Positions 1 through 9,200 of a stretch of DNA of 64,000 nucleotides are shown in pieces. The DNA lies in contig NZ_CP036533.1 in assembly GCF_024585265.1 (NCBI RefSeq), positions 5,899,001 through 5,963,000 of the forward strand. The letters run 5' to 3'. A program made the position numbers and the translations under genes. The notes beneath the pieces were generated by a model that worked only from the letters and a program-made list of their open reading frames with translations, searched no databases and was not told the origin of the DNA. Each line of letters begins with the position of its first letter. The first letter of the stretch is position 1. The DNA comes from Bradyrhizobium sp. WBAH42. Its GTDB lineage: Bacteria > Pseudomonadota > Alphaproteobacteria > Rhizobiales > Xanthobacteraceae.

Positions 1-410
1 CGAAACACCGGCAGGGTGCAACAAAAGGTGCCCTTCAGATGAACCTTGATGACCTTGTCCCAGTCGGCTTCCGACGCTTTTGCGAAGGTCTGATCACGCA
101 AAATGCCGGCATTGTTGACGAGGATGTCGGCCCGGCCGAAGTGCTTGATGGCGTCGTCGAACACCGACTGGCCGCCTTCCATGGTGGAGATGTCGGCACC
201 GTTAGCGACCGCCTTGCCGCCCTCGGCCTTGATCGCGTCCACCACCTGCTGCGCCATGGACTTGTCGGCGCCGGAGCCGTCGCGGGGACCGCCGAGATCG
301 TTCACGACGACCGAGGCCCCTTCCCGCGCGAACAGCTTTGCATAGGCCTCACCGAGCCCGCCGCCCGCGCCGGTGATCAGCGCAACCTTGCCGTCGAGTA
401 GTCCTCCCAT
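1..410 (-). CDS. SDR-family dehydrogenase, 3' end outside window
   Basis: Partial short-chain dehydrogenase/reductase; 136 residues are visible and the C-terminus runs off the left edge. The Rossmann glycine motif TGAGGGLG lies at residues 13-20, with a long insert ending near residue 50 (NDLGGPRDGSGADKS) and the NNAG motif at 99-102. The insert and NDLGG pattern match the (3R)-hydroxyacyl-CoA dehydrogenase domain of peroxisomal multifunctional enzyme 2. This fits the MaoC hydratase just upstream: hydration then oxidation of an enoyl-CoA is the inferred job. The catalytic YxxxK lies beyond the visible part. The start chosen is ATG at 410, where the homologous N-terminus (GGLLDGKVALITGAG) begins. 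Confidence 0.9.
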   Translation of the reverse strand, partial: MGGLLDGKVALITGAGGGLGEAYAKLFAREGASVVVNDLGGPRDGSGADKSMAQQVVDAIKAEGGKAVANGADISTMEGGQSVFDDAIKHFGRADILVNNAGILRDQTFAKASEADWDKVIKVHLKGTFCCTLPVF

Positions 411-435
411 GGTGGCGTCTCCCTGTTATTGTTTT

Positions 436-583
436 CGTGTCCCGGACGCGATGCAGCGTGAAACGCTGCGTCGCAGAGCCGGGACCCAGTTCTTGTCGGG
501 TACTCTGGGCCCCGGCTCTGCAGCGCACCGCACCGGACGATGCTTCGCATCGCCGGGAGCGTTGCGCTGCGTCCGGGGCACGA
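436..583. repeat. Dispersed palindromic repeat, GTGTCCCGGACGCG type
   Basis: A dyad whose outer arms read GTGTCCCGGACGCGATGCAGCG and, at the other end, the near reverse complement CGCTGCGTCCGGGGCACGA. It fills the gap between the MaoC and SDR genes. From memory this is a common intergenic repeat in Bradyrhizobium genomes; only one copy is in this window, so the family assignment is not shown here. Confidence 0.55.
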
Positions 584-590
584 GACCGAC

Positions 591-1451
591 CTAACCCAGC
601 ACCGTCTTGCCGTTCTTGATCACCGTCACCCCGCGCGACTTCACCTTGGCTTCGAACGAGATCACGTTGCCGTCCTTCCAGAGGTCCATGGTCACGGTCT
701 CGCCGGGATAGACCGGCGAGGAGAACCGCGCGACGTGCTGGCGGAAGGCGCTCGCGTCGTAATCGGCATAGGTCTGCAGCACGCCGCGGCAGGTGATGCC
801 GTAGGTGCACATGCCGTGCAGGATCGGACGCGGGAAGCCGGCCTTCCTGGCGAACTCCGGATCGGAGTGCAACGGGTTGCGATCGCCGCAGAGGCGATAG
901 ACCAGTGCCTGGTCGGGGCGCGTGGTGATGTCGATGGTCTTGTCGGGCGCGCGTGATGGGATCTTGTGCGGATCCGGCTGCGTCAGGTTCGGTCCGCCGA
1001 AGCCGCCATCGCCGCGGGCAAAGCGCGAGGCGACCAGCGTTGCCAGCTTGTCGCCCTTCTCGTTCTTCAGCACGGTCTGGTGAACGATGACGACGCCTTT
1101 GTCCTTGCCCTTGTCGTAGACCTCGAGCACGGAGGAGTCGGCTGTGATGTTCGCAGCGACCGGCAGCGGCTGATGGAAGGTGATGTCGCGTTCGCCGTCG
1201 ACCACCATGACGCGGTTGAGATTCATCTCGCCGGGCCCCGAGCCCCAAGCCGCGACGGAGGCGAAGGTCGGCACCACCTTCAGCGGGCGCGGCGTGTATG
1301 TGCCCTCGTTGACGAAGGCGAGCTCGTTCTCGTCCATCGGATCGGCGCCGAGCCCGATGCCGTAGGCGTAGAGCATCACCTCGCGGTCGGTGTAGGCGTA
1401 TTTCTGGCCGAGGTTTTTCAGGCCTTTGAGCTCTTCGTATCTGGCGGACAT
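591..1451 (-). CDS. MaoC-family enoyl-CoA hydratase (hydratase 2 type)
   Basis: 286 residues with a double hot-dog fold typical of eukaryote-like hydratase 2 proteins. The signature GDRNPLHSDPEFA starts at residue 189; Asp190 and His195 are the expected catalytic pair of (R)-specific enoyl-CoA hydratases, and the following GFPRPILHG is also conserved. The N-terminal half is the degenerate hot-dog repeat that holds the acyl chain. Reaction: reversible hydration of trans-2-enoyl-CoA to (3R)-hydroxyacyl-CoA. The SDR downstream would oxidise that product, and the thiolase and DUF35 protein lie upstream on the same strand. The chain length or steroid nature of the substrate cannot be read from sequence. 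Confidence 0.93.
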   Translation of the reverse strand: MSARYEELKGLKNLGQKYAYTDREVMLYAYGIGLGADPMDENELAFVNEGTYTPRPLKVVPTFASVAAWGSGPGEMNLNRVMVVDGERDITFHQPLPVAANITADSSVLEVYDKGKDKGVVIVHQTVLKNEKGDKLATLVASRFARGDGGFGGPNLTQPDPHKIPSRAPDKTIDITTRPDQALVYRLCGDRNPLHSDPEFARKAGFPRPILHGMCTYGITCRGVLQTYADYDASAFRQHVARFSSPVYPGETVTMDLWKDGNVISFEAKVKSRGVTVIKNGKTVLG

Positions 1452-1503
1452 GTTGTTTGTCTTTCTCCCAGGTATCTCCGCGAGCAGCGGCGCTCGTTAA
1501 TGT

Positions 1504-1650
1504 GCCCTCTCCCCTTGTGGGAGAGGGCAACGAGAGCCGTGCCGCAAACTCATTTGGGTGAGGGGTTGCTTCCACATCGATAGCTCTCTCCGTTGAGACA
1601 GACCCCTCATCCGGCGCTTCGCGCCACCTTCCCCACAAGGGGAGAAGGGA
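1504..1650. repeat. Dispersed repeat, CTCTCCCC...GGGGAGA type (family D, copy 1)
   Basis: A long imperfect palindrome with CCCTCTCCCCTTGTGGGAGA near one end and TTCCCCACAAGGGGAGAAGG at the other. Related copies lie at about 20962-21081 and 32045-32188. All three sit between genes. It fills the space between the DUF35 and MaoC genes. Confidence 0.75.
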
Positions 1651-1656
1651 AGAATC

Positions 1657-2046
1657 TTAGACAGCCGTGAAGAACGGCAATGGTGCGCCGTCGGTCGGCT
1701 TGAACACCACCTTCACCTTCTGGCCGATCTTGAGCTTCTCGAGATCACAGTCGACGAAATTGGTCTGCACCGACGGCCCCTCCTTCAGCGTGACGTAGCC
1801 GATGGCGTAAGGGCCGGTCGGCGATTTCCGCATCAGGCTGTAGGTGTAGATCGTGCCCTCGCCGGAAGCTTGCTCCCACACCGTCTTGTCGGAGTAGCAG
1901 AACGGACAGATCGAGCGCGGGAAGTAATGCGCCTCGCCGCAGGCGGTGCAGCGCTTGATCATGAACTTGCCCTCTTTCGCCGCGTCCCAGAACGCGGCGG
2001 TCTCGGGGTTCGTGACAGGTGCCGGATACTTTTTCACTTCGCTCAT
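1657..2046 (-). CDS. DUF35 zinc-ribbon/OB-fold protein
   Basis: 129 residues. Four cysteines (C33, C36, C47, C50; CTACG then ICPFC) form a rubredoxin-like zinc ribbon, followed by an OB-fold domain (YTYSLMRKSPTGPYAIGYV). Such proteins pair with SCP-x-type thiolases and are thought to help bind or present acyl-CoA to them; in steroid side-chain degradation they form a complex with the thiolase. The preceding thiolase stop (TGA 2048-2046) shares one base with this ATG (TGATG), so the two are translationally coupled. A GTG one codon earlier is the alternative start. Confidence 0.93.
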   Translation of the reverse strand: MSEVKKYPAPVTNPETAAFWDAAKEGKFMIKRCTACGEAHYFPRSICPFCYSDKTVWEQASGEGTIYTYSLMRKSPTGPYAIGYVTLKEGPSVQTNFVDCDLEKLKIGQKVKVVFKPTDGAPLPFFTAV

Positions 2047-3203
2047 CACACGCGCTCCAGAATGGCCGTCGAGGCGGCGTGGCGGACGCCGAGCAGGCCG
2101 CCGGTGCCGTGGGCGATGGCGAGATCGCAGTTCTTGACCTGCACCTTCGGATGCGCCTCGCCGCGCAGTTGCCTGACGGCCTCGAGGATCTTGGTCATGC
2201 CGCCGCGGTTGACCGGATGGTTGCTGCAGAGGCCGCCGCCATCGGTGTTGAACGGCAGCTTGCCGACGCCCGAGATCAGATTGCCGTCGGCGACGAACTT
2301 GCCGCCCTCGCCCTTCTTGCAGAAGCCGAGGTCTTCCAGCTGCATCAGCACGGTGATGGTGAAGCTGTCATAGATCGAGGCGTATTTGATGTCCTTCGGC
2401 GTGATGCCGGCTTCCTCGAACGCGCGCGGGCCGGACCAGACGCCGGCAGAATATGTGAGGTCGAGATCCTTGCCGCCACGCGGACCCTTCATCGCCTCGC
2501 CATGGCCGATCAGGCGCACCAGCGGCTTCTTCAGGCTCTTGGCAATCTCCGGTGTCGTCACGATCAGCGCGCCGCCGCCGTCGGAGACGACGCAGCAATC
2601 CATGCGATGCAGCGGATCGGAGATCATCGGCGAGTTCAGGACATCCTCGACGGTGACGACGTCCTTGAGCATCGCATGCGGATTGTATTGCGCATGATGC
2701 GAGGCCGCGACCTTGATCCAGGCGAGTTGCTCGCTGGTGGTGCCATAGTCGTGCATGTGGCGCATGGCACACATGCCATAGGCATTGTGCGTGGTCGCCC
2801 CGTAAGCGGATTCGAAATCGACCTCGGCGCCGGCTGCGCGCGGCGGCATGGCACCGGTGCGCGGCTTGCCGGCGAGCGTCACGAGCGCGATCGAGCATTT
2901 GCCCGCGGCGATCGCCTCGGCGGCATGGCCGAGATGGATGATGTAGGAACAGCCGCCGGTCTCGGTGGAATCGACGTGGCGAAGCTTCTTGGTGTTCAGG
3001 CCGAGATAGTCGACCATCGGCCACGCGCCGCCGGGCGCATCGCCCGCGCAGAAATAGCCGTCGACATCGTCCTTGCTGATCCCGGCATCCTCGATCGCAC
3101 CCTTGGCGACCTCGGCATGAAGCTGGGCGGTGGATTTGTCCGGCGCATGCCGGGTCGGGTGTTCGTAGATCCCGGCAATGTAGGCCTTGCCCTTGATGGT
3201 CAA
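2046..3203 (-). CDS. SCP-x/thiolase-like acetyl-CoA acetyltransferase
   Basis: 385 residues of the thiolase superfamily, lipid-transfer/SCP-x branch. Cys85 in ETGGCSYII is the likely nucleophile position, and HGTGGLLG near the C-terminus replaces the CxG motif of classical degradative thiolases. Inferred reaction: thiolytic cleavage of a 3-ketoacyl-CoA, with the coupled DUF35 protein as partner. I chose a TTG start at 3203 (MTIKGKAYIAG) because homology begins there and a GGAG lies about 10 bases upstream. An in-frame upstream start would add 57 residues of repeat-derived, non-homologous sequence. Confidence 0.88.
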   Translation of the reverse strand: MTIKGKAYIAGIYEHPTRHAPDKSTAQLHAEVAKGAIEDAGISKDDVDGYFCAGDAPGGAWPMVDYLGLNTKKLRHVDSTETGGCSYIIHLGHAAEAIAAGKCSIALVTLAGKPRTGAMPPRAAGAEVDFESAYGATTHNAYGMCAMRHMHDYGTTSEQLAWIKVAASHHAQYNPHAMLKDVVTVEDVLNSPMISDPLHRMDCCVVSDGGGALIVTTPEIAKSLKKPLVRLIGHGEAMKGPRGGKDLDLTYSAGVWSGPRAFEEAGITPKDIKYASIYDSFTITVLMQLEDLGFCKKGEGGKFVADGNLISGVGKLPFNTDGGGLCSNHPVNRGGMTKILEAVRQLRGEAHPKVQVKNCDLAIAHGTGGLLGVRHAASTAILERV

Positions 3204-3370
3204 AACTTCTGTCTCCGCTCGCGTCTCGTCTTGGCTCTTTTTTCTGAACCGCACCGGGCTGATTGGCAAGCGCGGAAATATTCCGTCGGGCGAGAGGGCG
3301 GCGGGTCGGCGCAAGTGGAGCACATGTGAAATCCGGCCCCCGGATAGAAGGCGAACCGCCTGCCGCGTCG

Positions 3371-3442
3371 TCATTGCGAGGAGCCCTTGCGACGAAGCAA
3401 TCCAGAGTCCCGCCGCGGAAAGATTCTGGATTGCTTCGCTGC
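3371..3442. repeat. Dispersed repeat CATTGCGAG type (family A, truncated copy)
   Basis: Left end TCATTGCGAGGAGC and an internal inverted pair AAGCAATCCAGA (3395-3406) / TCTGGATTGCTT (3425-3436). Complete copies at 11245-11324 and 25990-26073 end in CGCAATGACG. Here the right end is missing: the sequence changes at about 3443 into the terminus of the IS481 remnant. Confidence 0.8.
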
Positions 3443-4160
3443 TGTTCAGCCCGGGTACATAGCTTACACCTGTTCGGGGACATGGTTGACACTTTTGGGG
3501 TTACGTAAATCGATCGTTTCGATCTGATGAGCGGCAAAGAATATTCCGAACTTTCCGTCAGCACTGAGTTGGCGAATGGCGAGCCTCTCACCACGGAAGG
3601 CCTGCGGGACTTTCCAGAGCCGCCCCTTGAAGCTGACATAGGCCTTCGTGGTGGAGACGGAACGGACGATCTCGCCCTCCTCATATGCCACCGTTGGAAG
3701 GCGGTCCGGCATGGGGCGCTGGCTCGGTCGATAACGGCTCGCGGGCACATCGAAGCCCAATGCCTCGTGCGGCCGATCGAGATTGTAGACGGCTCGCCAT
3801 TGGTCGAACGCCCGCTGGACATCAGCAAGATCCCGGTAGCGCTTGAAGGCGAAGACCTCGGCTTTCAGGCTGCGGTGGAACCGTTCGTTCTTGCCTCGGC
3901 TCTGGGGATGATAGGGCCGGCTGTGGATCGTGCGGACGCCGAGCTTGAGAAGCCACACCGTCAGCGTGGTCCAGGGATCTTCAAGGGTGAAGCCCCAGGG
4001 GCCGCCATTGTCGACAAAGATCGCATCCGGCAGCCCGTAACGGCGGAATGTCGTCTCGAGATGGCCTCGTACCGTCGAGCCTCGTTCGTTGTCACAGGCT
4101 GCCAGGCACAAGGCAAAGCGCGAGTGATCGTCCAGCGTCGTCAGTGGATGACAGGACACC
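3443..4160 (-). mobile_element. IS481-family insertion sequence remnant
   Basis: One end is preserved. Sequence from 3443 (TGTTCAGCCCGGGTACAT, then CTGTTCGGGGACATGGTTGA) has the TG-terminated form of an IS481 end, and the transposase C-terminus reads into it. The other end is lost: transposase similarity stops near 4154 and no matching inverted repeat was seen before 4470. The terminus directly abuts a truncated family A repeat, which suggests the element inserted into that repeat. Confidence 0.75.
3464..4160 (-). pseudogene. IS481-family transposase, 5'-truncated
   Basis: The readable part starts at CHPLTTLDDHSRFAL and runs to the end (NHVPEQV, stop TAA 3466-3464). Of the DDE catalytic triad, the second Asp (IFVDNGGPWG) and the Glu (SRGKNERFHRSL) are present. 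The helix-turn-helix N-terminus and the first Asp (normally in a WQxDFKG motif) are missing. Upstream in-frame codons continue open to 4471 but resemble no transposase, so this is a dead fragment rather than a short functional gene. Confidence 0.85.
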
Positions 4161-4472
4161 GTACGCGAGACCGCGCCCGTCGTGCGCGAGAGACTCGCGC
4201 GACGCAGCCCGCGTCCACCGCCGCTCACCCCGCGTTTCGTGACGATCGCGATACGCCCCTCTGAGAGGGATGAGGTGGCGGAGGGATACGACAATTCCGA
4301 ATTTCGGTAAAGCGGAATGTTTTTGCGCGTGGGGATTGACTCGTCTCTTGGATGTTTCGCCCGGCAATAACACAAGGGATGGTGTCGTAGGGTGGGCAAA
4401 GCGAAGCGTGCCCACGTCTTTTGCGCAATCATGGCGAGGTCGTGGGCACGGCGCTTCGCGCCTTTGCCCACC
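4161..4472. other. Intergenic stretch without recognised gene
   Basis: This stretch lies between the broken transposase and the DUF4262 gene. Its right part is a family B repeat (4386-4477). The rest is GC-rich with no reading frame I recognise on either strand. Confidence 0.6.
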
Positions 4473-4477
4473 CTACG
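4386..4477. repeat. Dispersed repeat GTAGGGTGGGCAAAG type (family B, copy 1)
   Basis: A palindromic element: CGTAGGGTGGGCAAAGCG at the left, TTTGCCCACCCTACG at the right, with an inner pair GCGTGCCCACG / CGTGGGCACG. Other copies: 14287-14376 (inside a family A repeat) and a half-size copy at 37203-37249. Its right end supplies the stop codon of the adjacent DUF4262 gene. Confidence 0.85.
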
Positions 4478-4979
4478 GGACCTTGCGCCGTCCCAACCAG
4501 TTGCCTTCCGTCAGGTCGGGCTGTGCGGCACGGGCCTCAGCGGATGCCTCCGCAGCCCAGGGAAAATGCCCGTCGCGATCGGGGTACGCGACTTGCAGGC
4601 ATTCGAACTCATCATTGCCGTAGAACCATCTGCTCCATCCGAGATGCGAGCGGTAGTGCTGCAACGACACCGGAAGGAGCACGGCGGCGACATTCTCAAA
4701 CAGTGCATCGGTGGGCTCGCCGACCAGCGGTCGCCGTCCTGCGTCGAGTTCGTGGTAGATCGTCCAGAACGTATCCTGGGCGGTCTGCTGCCCCATTGAA
4801 AACACGATCATCTCCGGAAACCTGAACTTCAGCCAGAATCCGGTCGTGTAGGCGAAGCCCGGTCCTTCGCCATCGGGGAAGACATGCGTGCCAAACCAGC
4901 CGTGATTGCGAACTTTTTCGACGAAGTTCTGCTCGTGCTTATCGAGCCGATCGGGAGGCGCATCAAGAGCTGTGAACAT
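4473..4979 (-). CDS. DUF4262 domain protein
   Basis: 168 residues, predicted cytoplasmic with no signal or membrane segment. The GPGFAYTTGFW segment (residues about 39-49), followed by PEMIVFSMGQQTAQDTFW, matches the DUF4262 family, whose function is unknown. The C-terminal codons run to the edge of a family B repeat, and the TAG stop comes from the repeat's CCCTACG end read in reverse, so the tail may be slightly altered from its ancestor. It is transcribed away from the IS remnant and shows no operon partner. Confidence 0.8.
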   Translation of the reverse strand: MFTALDAPPDRLDKHEQNFVEKVRNHGWFGTHVFPDGEGPGFAYTTGFWLKFRFPEMIVFSMGQQTAQDTFWTIYHELDAGRRPLVGEPTDALFENVAAVLLPVSLQHYRSHLGWSRWFYGNDEFECLQVAYPDRDGHFPWAAEASAEARAAQPDLTEGNWLGRRKVP

Positions 4980-5021
4980 TGCTCGCTCGTCCGAAACGAG
5001 GGGTGAAAGACAGACTCTTCG

Positions 5022-6038
5022 CTACGAGGCGGTGCTCGGGCTCGCGCGATAACGGAACGCGGTCAGCGCGGCCAATATCAGGCCGAGGAAAAGAAAAACA
5101 GCGCCTCCCTTCACGCCTAAACTGTCCTGGTGTTGGCGCTCGGCCGCGTCGTCGACGATCAGGGGTCGCGCATCAGGTCTGCCCGTGAGATAGCGGATCC
5201 TGATCTGTCTGACGGTCTGGACGCCGTTGCGCGTGATCTGCCGCCAGAACGCCGGGCTGATATGGGTCGGTCCGTAGGCCTGCTGTCGTCCGCTCTTGTC
5301 GGTCCACGCCAGCGTCACGAGATAGCTCGGGGCCTCACCGGCCTTGTTCACCTCACCGTAGGCGCGGGTCACATCGGCGGTGGCTTCATCGCCATGGGCA
5401 AGGATCTCATTCAACGTGCTTTGCTCAATGTAGGAGTTCACCAGCATGTAGCCGCCGAACGGAAGCATCACAGCAGTCAGGGTCCCGAGGATGTAAGGAA
5501 AGGGACGTCTTGCTCCGGCGGCGATCGTCGCACTCCCCGGCCCGCCTCGACGCGCCGACCATGTCTGCCATCCGATCACGAGCATCAGGAGCACGGCGCA
5601 AACGCCTGCTCCCGCCGCCATGAACCTGGACGTGGACCGGATATGGTTCAGATGGTCGTCGAGATCCTCGACAATGACCGGAAGCGATGAATCGTCGTCA
5701 ACAGCCTGAATGGGAATCGTCAGGAGCTTGAGCTGATTGCCAACCATGATCCGCGCCGCATAGGCAGCACTGACCGCAATGCCCGTGCGCTCGCGCTGGA
5801 CGCCATCCCTGCCGGTCCACTGCAATCCGATCGAAAGATTTTCGTCGACATAGCGCGGCCAGCCGCCGTCAAACACGAACGGAAACCGCGGCGAGACGAC
5901 TTTAGCCGAAATGATCTTTCCGGTGGTGCCATAGCCATCGCGCATGACGCGTTCGATGGCATGCTGATTCCAGAACATCCCCAACGCCGCCAAAACACCG
6001 ACGGCCAGGAACAGAATCAACACAGTGCGCAATGACAT
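5022..6038 (-). CDS. Membrane protein with two DUF3592-like halves
   Basis: 338 residues. Membrane segments are visible at about residues 4-22, 137-158, 177-198 and 310-330. Between them lie two similar extramembrane modules, each with a TGKIISAKVV or ATADVTRAYG strand, then a YxVxLxW strand followed by a DxxGxxQ turn. This resembles the DUF3592 fold found in many bacterial membrane proteins of unknown role. The internal duplication (TM-module-TM twice) is inferred from spacing. No operon partner: a family C repeat lies upstream and DUF4262 downstream. Confidence 0.75.
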   Translation of the reverse strand: MSLRTVLILFLAVGVLAALGMFWNQHAIERVMRDGYGTTGKIISAKVVSPRFPFVFDGGWPRYVDENLSIGLQWTGRDGVQRERTGIAVSAAYAARIMVGNQLKLLTIPIQAVDDDSSLPVIVEDLDDHLNHIRSTSRFMAAGAGVCAVLLMLVIGWQTWSARRGGPGSATIAAGARRPFPYILGTLTAVMLPFGGYMLVNSYIEQSTLNEILAHGDEATADVTRAYGEVNKAGEAPSYLVTLAWTDKSGRQQAYGPTHISPAFWRQITRNGVQTVRQIRIRYLTGRPDARPLIVDDAAERQHQDSLGVKGGAVFLFLGLILAALTAFRYRASPSTAS

Positions 6039-6152
6039 CGATCATCGCCCCGCATAGCGCAGGGCCGCATCGCCCGGCGCGCCTCACTATCGCAAGTTGC
6101 TGATATCGCGGCGCCACAACTCTTGTCAAACGGATGAATTGTCGTCCGCTGG

Positions 6153-6242
6153 CGTAGGGCGGATTAGCCGAAGGCGTAATCCGCCGTATTGATCGCCACG
6201 GCAATAGGTGTGGCGGATTACGCTTCGCTAATCCGTCCTACG
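6153..6242. repeat. Dispersed repeat GTAGGGCGGATTAG type (family C, copy 1)
   Basis: An inverted repeat: CGTAGGGCGGATTAGC at one end, GCTAATCCGTCCTACG at the other, with inner GCGTAATCCGCC / GGCGGATTACGC. It lies directly after the stop of the oxidoreductase gene that ends at 6251. Similar copies lie at 17519-17611 and 17981-18056. A folded transcript here could act as a 3'-end stabiliser or terminator, but there is no U-tract. Confidence 0.85.
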
Positions 6243-6250
6243 AGACCGCC

Positions 6251-9200
6251 CTACTCCGCCGCGATCTGCCTTGGCGCAGGCGGCGGGTTGGCGAGGTCCG
6301 CGGCGAGCTGGGCGTAGCGGGCCTTGGCGTCGTGTACGGCCTTCTCCTTCACCGGGCCGTAGCCGCGGATGCGGTCGGGCAGCGAGAGCAGCTCGACCGC
6401 GGTGTCGATCGTGAGCGGCGACAGCAGGCCGAGCACGGTGGCGACGTCCTTCTCGTAGCCGGCGATCAGGTCGCGCTCGAGCTTGCGGTCGGCGCTGCGG
6501 CCGAAGATGTCGAACGGCGTGCCGCGCAGGAACTTGAACTTGGCCAGCACGCGGAAGACGTTCAGCATCCACGGGCCGAAGGCGCGCTTCTTGGGACGGC
6601 CCAAGGCATCGACACCGCTTGCCAGGATGGGCGGCGCGAGGTTGAAATTGAACTTGAAGTCGCCCTCGAACTGGTCGCGGAGCTGCTGCTCGAAGGCGCC
6701 GTCCGTGTAGAGGCGCGCGACCTCGTATTCGTCCTTGTAGGCCAGCAGCTTGGCATAGTTCACCGCGACCGCGCGCGGCAGTGCGTCGCCATCGCCTCCC
6801 TTTGCCGCGGCATCGCGCACCTGGTCGACCAGCTTGCGATAGCGCTTGGCGAGACGAGCGTTCTGGTAGGCGGTCAGATGCTTGGCGCGATGCTCGATGA
6901 CCTCGTCCAGCGTCATGGCATCCAGCGTCTTCGGCGCGATCACCCCGTCCGCGCCCTTCAGCATGTCGGCAAGACGCTGGGGATCGGCGACTGCGAGACG
7001 GCCGAGGCGGAACGCTTCCTTGTTCATCTTGATCGAGACGCCATTGACCTCGATGGCCTGCTCGATTGCTACCGCGGACAGCGGCAACAGACCCTTCTGA
7101 TAGGCATAGCCCATCATCATCATGTTGGTGGCGATGGCATCGCCGAGCAGCTGCTCGGCAGGCTTGGTGAAGTCGAAGAACACCGAATCCTTGTGCAGCG
7201 CGGTTTCTAGCAGCCCGGTCAGCTTGCGGGTCTGGAAATTGAAATCGCGGTTGAGGACGAAGTCGGCGGTGGGAATGACGTGGCTGTTGATGACGCCGCG
7301 GGTGCGGGTGGAGTCACAAAGGGTGATCGTGTCCTTGGCGACCGCGACGACTTCATCGGCGGCGAGCACGAGATCGGCCGTGCCGGTGACGATGCGCGAG
7401 CAGGTCACCTCGGCCGGATGATCCGACAGGCGGACGTGGCTGAGCACCGCCCCGCCCTTTTGCGCGAGGCCCGACATGTCGAGGATCATCGAGGCCTTGC
7501 CCTCGATATGGGCGGCCATGCCGAGCAGCGCGCCGATGGTGAGCACACCGGTGCCGCCGACGCCGCCGACGGCAATGTTATAGGGCTTGTCGAGCGTCGG
7601 GCGTGAGGCCGGCTCGGGCAGCGCGCCGATCTCGGCGAACTCGGCAGGCGCGCGGTGGCGCGGCGCGCCGCCGTCGATGGTGACGAAGGACGGACAGAAT
7701 CCCTTCAGGCAGGAATAGTCCTTGTTGCAGGACGACTGGTTGATGGCGCGCTTGCGGCCGAACTCGGTCTCCAGCGGCTCGACCGAGATGCAGTTCGACT
7801 GCACCGAGCAATCGCCGCAGCCTTCGCAGACGGTCGGATTGATCATGACACGGCGCGCCGGATCCTCCATCAGGCCGCGCTTACGGCGACGGCGCTTCTC
7901 GGCGGCGCAGGTCTGCACGAACACGATCGCGGAGGTGCCCTTGTATTCGCGGCACATCTTCATGACGTTGTCGAGCTCGTCGCGGTGATACTTCTTCACC
8001 CCGGGCGCGATGGTGTCTGCCGGGTAAGCGTCGGGGTTTTCCGAGACCAGATAAATTTCGCTGATGCCCTCGGCATGAAGCTGGGCCATGATCTTCTGCG
8101 GCGAGAGATCGCCGTCATGACGCTGGCCGCCGGTCATGGCCACCGCGTCGTTGTAGAGGATCTTGTAGGTGATATTGGCCTTGGAGGCGATCGCCTGGCG
8201 GATGGCGAGAATGCCGGAGTGGAAGTAGGTGCCGTCGCCGAGATTGGCGAAGATGTGGTTCTCGTTGGTGAAGGGCGCGATGCCGACCCAGGGCACGCCC
8301 TCGCCGCCCATATGCGTGAACGTCTCGGTCGAGCGGTCCATCCACAGCGCCATGAAGTGACAGCCGATGCCGGCGAGCGCGCGGCTGCCTTCGGGGACTT
8401 TCGTCGAGGTATTGTGGGGACAGCCGGAGCAGAAATACGGAGTGCGGGAGACCGGCGCGACAGCCTGCATTTGCGTGGCCTGGCGGCCGTTGAACCAGTC
8501 GGCCTTGACGCGGAGCATCTCCGCGATCTCGGGGTTGAGATTAAGTCGAAGCAGTCGCTCGGTGAGCGAGGTCGCGAGCGAGGCGACGCTGAGCTCGGCG
8601 GCGAAGGTCAGGAAACGCTTGTCGTGCTCGTCCATCTTGCCGACGATGCGGGGCCGGACGTCGTCGCGCCAGTTGAACAGCTCCTGCTTGACCTGGTTCT
8701 CGACGATCTCGCGGCGCTCCTCGACGATGAAGATCTCCTCGAGCCCGACCGCGAAGTTGCGCACGCCCTCCGGCTCCAGCGGCCAGGGCATGCCGATCTT
8801 GTAGAGGCGAAGGCCGATTCGAGCGGCGACCTCCTCGGTGATCCCCAGCTCGCGCAGCGCCTGGCGCACGTCCTCGTAGCTCTTGCCCGAGGCCATGATG
8901 CCGAAACGCGCGTTCGGCGAATCCATGGTGACGCGGTTGACCTTGTTGGCGCGGGCAAAGGCGATGGCGGCAAAGCCCTTGTAGTCCTGCAGGCGGCGAT
9001 CCTGCTCGAAGCGGTCATCGGGCCAGCGCAGGTTGAGGCCGCCGGGGGGCAGCTCGAAATCGGTGGGGATGATGAAAGGCTTCATCTCGTCGGTGAGATC
9101 GATCTCGGCGGTGGTCTCCACCGTCTCCGTGATCACCTTCATGCCGACCCAGCAGCCGGAATAGCGCGACATCGCGATGCCGAGCAGGCCCATCTCGATC

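Noticed and set aside
4161..4471. Extension of the IS481 transposase frame upstream to 4471
   Set aside because: Open but unrelated to the transposase N-terminus and partly inside a dispersed repeat, so not part of a functional gene.
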